DNA of 10,299 bases from an uncultured Lachnospiraceae bacterium (GTDB taxonomy: Bacteria > Bacillota > Clostridia > Lachnospirales > Lachnospiraceae): assembly GCA_902797015.1 (NCBI GenBank), contig CADBRG010000042.1, forward strand, positions 1 through 10,299, written 5' to 3'. Within the stretch, counting starts at the first letter, position 1. Each line of letters opens with the position of its first letter. The notes below the pieces were generated by a model, which had not been told where the DNA came from, did no database searches, and was given only the letters and a program-made list of their open reading frames with translations. The position numbers were made by a program, and so were the translations under genes. Shown here piece after piece: positions 5,981 to 10,299 of the stretch.

Positions 5981-6914
5981 GGTTCTCCTCTTGTGGTTCT
6001 TTTACTACTTCTACTACTGATTTTGCAAGGCCTGCGATGCCCTGAATCTCTGACGGGATGATGATCTTGGAGGATCTGCCGTCAGCTGCTTTTGCAAATG
6101 CTTCCAGACTCTTTAACCGAAGAACCGCTTCATCCGGTGCGGCTTCTCTTAAGAAACGCAAACCGTCTGCATTTGCCTGCTGGATCTTGATGATCGCCTC
6201 AGACTGTCCTTCTGCTTCCTTGATCGTTGCTTCTTTCTTGGCTTCTGCCCGAAGGATCGCAGCCTGTTTTTCTGCTTCTGCATCCAGGATCGCAGATTCC
6301 TTTTTACCTTCCGCAACAAGGATCGTCGACTTTTTCTCACCCTCTGCACGAAGGATCGCTTCACGGCGCTCACGCTCCGCCTTCATCTGCTTCTCCATCG
6401 CATCCTGGATCGCCTGCGGCGGAATGATGTTTTTGAGTTCGACACGGTTTACCTTGATACCCCATGGGTCTGTCGCCTCATCCAGTGTTGCGCGCATCTT
6501 CGTATTGATCGTCTCTCTGGATGTCAGGGTCTCATCAAGTTCCAGATCGCCGATGATGTTACGCAGTGTCGTCGCCGTCAGGTTCTCGATCGCGGAAATC
6601 GGATTTTCCACGCCGTAAGCATACAGCTTCGGGTCCGTGATCTGGAAGAAGACAACCGTATCGATCCGCATCGTTACGTTATCCTTTGTGATAACCGGCT
6701 GTGGTGCAAAGTCAACGACCTGTTCTTTTAACAGAACCCGCTTTGCCACACGGTCAATGAGCGGAACCTTAAAGTGCAGGCCGACGTCCCATGTCGCCTG
6801 ATAAGCGCCAAGACGCTCGAGAACAAACGCATGCGCCTGCGGAACGATCTTGATGCAGGATGCTACGATGATAACAATGATAATAACAATAATAATTACC
6901 GCAACCATTGGCAT
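5973..6914 (-). CDS. SPFH / stomatin / band 7 family membrane protein (QmcA-like)
   Basis: A membrane-anchored scaffold protein of the SPFH family, whose members form oligomers in membrane microdomains. 313 aa. An Ile/Val-only hydrophobic anchor occupies about residues 4-24. The band 7 domain follows (about 26-185), with VPQAHAFVLERLGAYQATW, VVDFAPQPVITKDNV and a region ending in the typical ELKNIIPPQAIQDAMEKQM (159-177). Residues 178-245 are a charged coiled coil containing five 11-residue repeats. A conserved tail holds RFLREAAPDEAVLRLKSLEAF (253-273). The ATG at 6914 has GGAGG at 8 nt; a second Met two codons later is possible. The NfeD gene ends 1 nt upstream, the classic SPFH/NfeD pairing, which suggests a partnership at the membrane. 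The anchor is encoded by a low-complexity ATT/GTT/ATC stretch. Specific cellular role unknown. Confidence 0.92.
   Translation of the reverse strand: MPMVAVIIIVIIIVIIVASCIKIVPQAHAFVLERLGAYQATWDVGLHFKVPLIDRVAKRVLLKEQVVDFAPQPVITKDNVTMRIDTVVFFQITDPKLYAYGVENPISAIENLTATTLRNIIGDLELDETLTSRETINTKMRATLDEATDPWGIKVNRVELKNIIPPQAIQDAMEKQMKAERERREAILRAEGEKKSTILVAEGKKESAILDAEAEKQAAILRAEAKKEATIKEAEGQSEAIIKIQQANADGLRFLREAAPDEAVLRLKSLEAFAKAADGRSSKIIIPSEIQGIAGLAKSVVEVVKEPQEENHE
6192..6356 (-). repeat. Five 33-bp (11-residue) tandem repeats in the SPFH coiled coil
   Basis: Residues 187-241 of the SPFH protein divide cleanly into five 11-residue units: ILRAEGEKKST, ILVAEGKKESA, ILDAEAEKQAA, ILRAEAKKEAT and IKEAEGQSEAI. 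Each starts with Ile, four with Ile-Leu, and each has AE at positions 4-5. The period is also visible in DNA, with GATCG recurring about every 33 bases on the plus strand. Eleven-residue periodicity is expected for hendecad coiled coils, which favour a nearly straight or right-handed supercoil. Confidence 0.85.
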
Positions 6915-6915
6915 A

Positions 6916-7395
6916 TCAGTTTCCTCCTTCTTTCTTCCGAACGATGACTTTCACGCCTTCGATACGCTCGACCACGACCTCTTCGCCCGGCCCTATGGTT
7001 TCCCCGGAATCCATACACCGTGCAGTCCATTCCTGGCCGCCGATCTTAACCAGCCCCTTTGACATCAGGTTATTGATCTCATCGATCACGATTCCCGTCT
7101 GTCCCAGGATACTGTCAACATTTGTTGCTGTACGCTTGCTGTTAAATCTCTTTTTGGCATAAGGGCGGACCAGAAACATAAGCACAACCGATACAATGAT
7201 GAAGACAATGATCTGCACCCAGATGCCTCCGCCGACGATGCTTACGACCAATGCCACACCGGCGCCGCCGGCAAACCAGATGGTTGTTAAGCCAAGGGTC
7301 GCGATCTCAGCAAAAATACATGCCGCGATGATGATGACCCAAATCCAGAGTGCAGGATTCGCAGTCAGATCCGCGATCATAGATGTATCTGTCAT
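6916..7395 (-). CDS. Short NfeD-family membrane protein
   Basis: NfeD proteins pair with SPFH proteins; this is the short form without the N-terminal ClpP-like serine protease domain. Of 159 aa, the first 80 hold three hydrophobic segments (about 14-36, 38-56 and 58-77), ending in a positive-inside flank RPYAKKRFNSKR (77-88). Residues about 93-156 make the small OB-fold domain, with SILGQTGIVIDEI, GLVKIGGQEWTAR and a Gly-Pro-Gly turn before VVVERIEGVKVIVRKKEG. The ATG at 7395 has GGGAGG with a 7-nt spacer. It is 30 nt after pgi and one base before the SPFH gene, so cotranslation and a joint role at the membrane are likely. The exact function is not established. Confidence 0.9.
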   Translation of the reverse strand: MTDTSMIADLTANPALWIWVIIIAACIFAEIATLGLTTIWFAGGAGVALVVSIVGGGIWVQIIVFIIVSVVLMFLVRPYAKKRFNSKRTATNVDSILGQTGIVIDEINNLMSKGLVKIGGQEWTARCMDSGETIGPGEEVVVERIEGVKVIVRKKEGGN

Positions 7396-7425
7396 ATTCC
7401 TACCTCCCTAATGGCAAATACCCTG

Positions 7426-8772
7426 TTAGATTCGCTTACGAAGAGCTTCTCCCATCTCTTCAAAGCCCGGTTTGCCAAGTAATGCAAACATGTTTTTCTT
7501 ATAGCTTTCTACGCCCGGCTGATTGAACGGATTAACGCCGAGCATATATCCGCTGACACCGACAGCAAATTCAAAGAAATAGAACAACTGTCCGAGTGTT
7601 CTCTCACACATTCCCGGAATGTGTACCAGGAGGTTTGGTGTCGCGCCGTCTGTATGTGCGAGCATCGTACCGTTCATCGCACATTCATTGACAAATGCCA
7701 TATCCTTTCCTGCCAGATAATTCAGGCCGTCAAGATCCTTCTCCTCCTCACGGATCTCAACACTGCCATCCGGATTCTCAACGTGCAGTACGGTCTCAAA
7801 CATGATCCGGCTGCCATCCTGGATAAACTGACCCATGGAGTGAAGATCTGTGGTCAGATCAACAGAAGCCGGATAAATACCTTTCTGGTCTTTTCCTTCG
7901 CTTTCTCCCATCAGCTGTTTCCACCACTCAGCGATATAGTGCAGGCGCGGCTCATAATTCGCCAGGATCTCGATCCCTTTTCCTTTTCTGTTCAGAATCG
8001 TACGAACTGCAGCATACTGCATCGCATCATTCTCTTCAAACGGAAGCTCTTTTGCACGCTGTCTGCCTTCTGCTGCGCCTTCCATCAGCTTTGTGATGTC
8101 CGCGCCGCTGACAGCGATCGGTAAAAGACCTACTGCTGTTAAAACCGAGAAACGTCCGCCGATATCATCCGGCACGACAAAGGTCTCATATCCTTCCTCA
8201 TCCGCAAGTCCTTTTAATGCACCTCTTGCCTTGTCTGTGGTCGCATAGATTCTCTTTGCAGCCCCTTCTTTTCCGTATTTTTCTTCCAGTTTTTCTTTAA
8301 AGATCCGGAATGCAATGGCCGGCTCTGTCGTCGTACCTGATTTGGAGATGACGTTTACGGAATAGTCTCTGTCACCGATTACAGCAAGCAGGTTCTCCAG
8401 ATAAGATCCGCTGATATTGTTGCCTGCAAAATAGATCTCAGGCGTCTTGCGGACTTCTTTCGGAAGATTGTTATAAAAATCCGGACGAAGGAATTCGATC
8501 GCAGCACGGGCCCCAAGATAAGACCCGCCGATTCCGATCACAACAAGTACCTCTGAATCCTGTTTGATCTTCTCTGCTGCAGCAAGGATTCTTGCAAATT
8601 CTTCTTTATCATAGTCTACCGGCAGATCAACCCAGCCGATATAATCATTGCCGGCGCCTTTGCCCGAAAGCAGCAGCTCACGTGCCGCCTCTGCCTGACC
8701 TTTGATAAAGGATATTTCATCCTCGCTGATAAATGGTGCTGTCTTGGAATAATCAAATCTCACGTTTCCCAT
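7426..8772 (-). CDS. pgi: Glucose-6-phosphate isomerase
   Basis: Interconverts glucose 6-phosphate and fructose 6-phosphate in glycolysis and gluconeogenesis. 448 aa, matching the shorter Bacillus-type enzymes. Motifs: VVIGIGGSYLGARAAIEF (77-94), SKSGTTTEPA (143-152) which grips the sugar phosphate, PDDIGGRFSVLTAVGLLP (201-218, signature 1), GESEGKDQKG (289-298) with the expected catalytic Glu290, His311 in DLHSMGQF, and NPFNQPGVESYKKNM (414-428, signature 2) with the active-site Lys. The frame extends to a Met at 8796, but I chose the ATG at 8772: it has AAGGGGG 6 nt upstream and gives the typical N-terminus MGNVRFDYSK. It is the first gene of the long minus-strand operon, with a probable promoter at 8857-8885. 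Confidence 0.97.
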   Translation of the reverse strand: MGNVRFDYSKTAPFISEDEISFIKGQAEAARELLLSGKGAGNDYIGWVDLPVDYDKEEFARILAAAEKIKQDSEVLVVIGIGGSYLGARAAIEFLRPDFYNNLPKEVRKTPEIYFAGNNISGSYLENLLAVIGDRDYSVNVISKSGTTTEPAIAFRIFKEKLEEKYGKEGAAKRIYATTDKARGALKGLADEEGYETFVVPDDIGGRFSVLTAVGLLPIAVSGADITKLMEGAAEGRQRAKELPFEENDAMQYAAVRTILNRKGKGIEILANYEPRLHYIAEWWKQLMGESEGKDQKGIYPASVDLTTDLHSMGQFIQDGSRIMFETVLHVENPDGSVEIREEEKDLDGLNYLAGKDMAFVNECAMNGTMLAHTDGATPNLLVHIPGMCERTLGQLFYFFEFAVGVSGYMLGVNPFNQPGVESYKKNMFALLGKPGFEEMGEALRKRI

Positions 8773-8825
8773 AGTATCCCCCTTGTCCGGGCACATTTGC
8801 CTCTGAAAGTGTTATTACTGATCAT

Positions 8826-8845
8826 TGTGCTTTTTCATCAGCACA
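8826..8845 (-). promoter_or_regulatory. Small hairpin at the 5' end of the pgi leader
   Basis: On the minus strand TGTGCT (8845-8840) pairs with AGCACA (8831-8826) over an 8-nt loop GATGAAAA. With a transcription start near 8850 it would lie within about 5 nt of the 5' end of the mRNA. No U-tract follows, so it is not a terminator. A 5'-end stabilising stem is the simplest reading. It is only 6 bp, so it may be chance. Confidence 0.3.
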
Positions 8846-8856
8846 TTCGTGTAAAT

Positions 8857-8885
8857 AGTATAACAGAGGATTCCTTTTTTCGCAA
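8857..8885 (-). promoter_or_regulatory. Probable sigma-A promoter for the pgi operon
   Basis: On the minus strand the -35 box is TTGCGA (8885-8880, 4 of 6 matches) and the -10 box is TATACT (8862-8857, 5 of 6), with a 17-nt spacer. The predicted start is near 8850, giving a leader of about 78 nt before the pgi ATG at 8772. It overlaps the upstream region of the oppositely directed murG promoter. Confidence 0.6.
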
Positions 8886-8893
8886 AAAAAGAG

Positions 8894-8899
8894 TATAAT
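8894..8899 (+). promoter_or_regulatory. Probable -10 box for murG
   Basis: TATAAT is a perfect -10 hexamer, 42 nt before the murG ATG, with a likely start near 8906. The expected -35 region (around 8871-8876, TTCCTT) matches poorly and there is no TGn extension, so the promoter is incomplete by eye and may be weak or need an activator. The would-be -35 region lies inside the spacer of the pgi promoter. Confidence 0.5.
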
Positions 8900-8941
8900 C
8901 CCTTTAACTATTATCAAAAATGAAAAAAGGATGGATTTTCC

Positions 8942-10045
8942 ATGAAAAAAATACTGCTTACCGGCGGCGGAACCGCCGGACATGTGACACCAAATATTGC
9001 TCTGATCCCACAGTTAAAGGAAGCCGGTTACAAGATCTATTATGTCGGATCCTACGAAGGAATCGAGAAAACACTGATCCAGGATATCGGCATCCCGTAC
9101 GCCGGCATTTCCTCCGGAAAGCTGCGCCGTTATATCGATCTGAAAAACATGTCAGATCCCTTCCGCGTCCTGAAAGGATATGGACAGGCGCGCCGCCTTC
9201 TGCGGAAATTAAAACCTGATATCGTATTTTCAAAAGGCGGTTATGTCAGTGTTCCGGTTGTGCTTGCCGCAAAGCATAAGCATATCCCGGTCATCATTCA
9301 CGAGTCTGACCTGACACCGGGACTCGCCAACAAGATCGCCTTCCCGGCCGCTTCCTGGGTCTGCTGTAACTTCCCGGAAACAATTCCGTATCTTCCGGAA
9401 GGCCGTGCGATCTTATCCGGTTCCCCGATCAGAAAAGAACTGTTTGCTGGAAGTCCGGAACGTGCGAAAGAATTCACCGGTCTTACAGGCGACAAGCCAA
9501 CGCTTCTCGTGATCGGCGGAAGCTTAGGCTCGGCCTTTTTGAATCAGACCGTACGAAGCCTGCTGCCACAGCTCCTGGAGCGCTTCCAGATCGTGCACCT
9601 TTGCGGAAAAGGACATCTGGATCCGTCTCTTGACGGCACAGAAGGCTATCGGCAGTATGAATATCTCGGGAAAGAACTTCCCGATGTCATGGCACTCGCC
9701 GAGATCGTCATCTCCCGTGCAGGCGCGAACTCGATCTGCGAGCTTCTCGCCCTCCATAAGCCAAACATCCTGATCCCGCTTTCGAAGGCTGCCAGCCGCG
9801 GTGACCAGATTCTGAATGCGCGATCATTCGAGAAGCAGGGATTCAGTGTCGTGATTGAAGAAGACGAGATGACAGATGAGAAGCTTCTGACCGCCATTTC
9901 GTCCCTTTGGGAAAACAGACAGACCTACATCGATGCCATGTCACAGAGTGCACAGCTTGACGCGGTCTCAACAATCGTAGATCTGATCGAAAAAACAATC
10001 GGCACCGGCGAAGTCAAAGACGCCGGCACCGATACCGTCGGATAA
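8942..10045 (+). CDS. murG: UDP-GlcNAc:lipid I N-acetylglucosaminyltransferase MurG
   Basis: Adds GlcNAc from UDP-GlcNAc to lipid I on the inner face of the membrane, producing lipid II for peptidoglycan. 367 aa, usual length. GT-B fold: N-terminal domain with GGGTAGHVTPN (8-18), VFSKGGYVSVPVV (95-107) and IIHESDLTPGLANK (118-131); C-terminal domain with VIGGSLGSAFLN (190-201), ISRAGANSICELLALHKP (257-274) and IPLSKAASRGDQILNA (278-293), the donor-nucleotide region in its Firmicute form. A short Gly/Asp/Thr-rich tail ends the protein. The ATG at 8942 has only a modest site (AAAGGA at about 10 nt), but MKKILLTGGGTAGH is the family N-terminus. It is the only plus-strand gene here, standing alone rather than in a division and cell-wall cluster; other murG-like copies may exist in the genome. 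Confidence 0.95.
   Translation: MKKILLTGGGTAGHVTPNIALIPQLKEAGYKIYYVGSYEGIEKTLIQDIGIPYAGISSGKLRRYIDLKNMSDPFRVLKGYGQARRLLRKLKPDIVFSKGGYVSVPVVLAAKHKHIPVIIHESDLTPGLANKIAFPAASWVCCNFPETIPYLPEGRAILSGSPIRKELFAGSPERAKEFTGLTGDKPTLLVIGGSLGSAFLNQTVRSLLPQLLERFQIVHLCGKGHLDPSLDGTEGYRQYEYLGKELPDVMALAEIVISRAGANSICELLALHKPNILIPLSKAASRGDQILNARSFEKQGFSVVIEEDEMTDEKLLTAISSLWENRQTYIDAMSQSAQLDAVSTIVDLIEKTIGTGEVKDAGTDTVG
9998..10033 (+). repeat. Inverted repeat inside the murG 3' end
   Basis: ATCGGCACCGGCG (9998-10010) faces CGCCGGCACCGAT (10021-10033). The inner six pairs (CCGGCG/CGCCGG) and outer five pairs (ATCGG/CCGAT) are perfect, separated by a two-base CA/CA mismatch; the loop is 10 nt. A T5 run occurs 20 nt further on (10054-10058), after the TAA, too far for a standard intrinsic terminator. 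It encodes the low-complexity tail of MurG. It may help terminate or stabilise the murG transcript, but this is uncertain. Confidence 0.45.
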
Positions 10046-10074
10046 ATATATACGTTTTTGATAATGCTAAAACG

Positions 10075-10299
10075 ATGTGCCACACAGTTGCTGCACAGAC
10101 TTTCAGCAGATGACAATACTCTGTTTTGTAACACATTTGAAAATAGATGAGCCAGGCCTAACCGGAATCTACAAAGATTTTTTGCGAGTGTTTTGACCAG
10201 AGGTGAAATCCACTCCTTACGAAGACTTAGGCACGACAGCATTCTGGAGTGTCTTAGTCGTAGTTAGGAGTTAGTTCACCGTCGGGAAACGAGCTTTCT
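10075..10299 (+). ncRNA. Candidate structured RNA of unknown family, cut by the window end
   Basis: The 254 bases after murG hold no credible gene but have nested complementarity. A first domain closes ATGTG (10075-10079) with CACAT (10132-10136) and contains ACAG/CTGT (10084-10087/10121-10124), TTG/CAA and CTGC/GCAG. A second stem pairs TAGAT (10144-10148) with ATCTA (10167-10171). The main hairpin stacks GGTGAA/TTCACC (10202-10207/10275-10280), ACTCCT/AGGAGT (10212-10217/10266-10271), TACGA/TCGTA (10218-10222/10258-10262), AGA/TCT (10223-10225/10252-10254), CAC/GTG (10232-10234/10249-10251), a GA/GA internal loop and CAG/CTG over a CATT loop. The GA/GA loop suits plus-strand RNA; the other strand would give UC/UC. 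A GATAAT at 10060-10065 could serve as a -10 box, without a good -35. It could be a stand-alone RNA (6S-like or one of the large ornate classes) or a leader of the next gene. I do not recognise a known riboswitch core. Confidence 0.55.

Noticed and set aside
8773..8796. Eight-codon N-terminal extension of pgi
   Set aside because: The proposed extension contains the ribosome binding site (GGGGG) of the better start at 8772, and Pgi relatives begin at the later Met.
8920..9219. Plus-strand frame starting 22 nt before murG in another frame
   Set aside because: It overlaps the N-terminal half of murG out of frame and reads as an Arg-rich shadow; murG motifs define the true frame.
9925..10242. 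105-codon minus-strand open frame across the murG 3' end and the following region
   Set aside because: Its start lies in the structured region, its 3' two fifths are antisense to murG, it lacks a ribosome site that I can see, and its composition is not protein-like. The pairing seen here fits RNA structure better.
10046..10299. tRNA, rRNA, tmRNA, RNase P RNA, group II intron or insertion-sequence end after murG
   Set aside because: By eye there is no cloverleaf, no rRNA core sequence, no tmRNA tag frame, no RNase P consensus, no group II 5' end or domain V, and no transposase frame. The structure remains unassigned.

Overview
The window looks like a core-chromosome segment of a low-to-moderate-GC Firmicute, most likely a Lachnospiraceae-type clostridium. 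The protein set (450-aa-class Pgi, type III pantothenate kinase, bifunctional BirA with an N-terminal winged helix, Firmicute-type MurG), the strong Shine-Dalgarno sites of the GGAGG type and the particular LysS sequence style all point that way. This is recognition from memory, not a database result. No phage, insertion sequence, CRISPR array, tRNA or rRNA was found.

Layout. Ten genes lie on the minus strand and one on the plus strand. Reading the minus strand from right to left: pgi (8772-7426), a short NfeD protein (7395-6916), an SPFH/stomatin-type protein (6914-5973), argF (5980-4973), birA (4976-3999), a small uncharacterised protein (4012-3692), coaX (3662-2889) and dusB (2892-1921). 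Spacing is at most 30 nt and four junctions overlap, so these eight genes are probably one operon with a promoter near 8857-8885. After a 159-nt gap with a perfect consensus sigma-A promoter (1863-1891) come greA (1761-1288) and lysS (1258 to beyond the left edge). murG (8942-10045) is divergent on the plus strand and shares the 169-nt intergenic region with pgi.

How the genes relate. The long operon mixes unconnected housekeeping jobs: glycolysis (pgi), a membrane-microdomain pair (NfeD and SPFH), arginine or citrulline metabolism (argF), cofactor attachment and synthesis (birA for biotin, coaX for CoA) and tRNA modification (dusB). greA and lysS form a transcription and translation pair under their own promoter. 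murG makes lipid II and stands alone, away from any division and cell-wall cluster.

Most interesting region. The 254 bases after murG (10046-10299) carry no credible gene but fold on paper into a nested plus-strand structure. It has a long interrupted hairpin of over 20 pairs with a symmetric tandem G-A internal loop, preceded by two smaller helices. It is probably a non-coding RNA or the leader of a gene to the right; I cannot name the family, and the window cuts its 3' side. Secondary points are a hairpin plus U-tract at the very start of the greA transcript, an 11-residue repeat in the SPFH protein, and back-to-back overlapping pgi/murG promoters.
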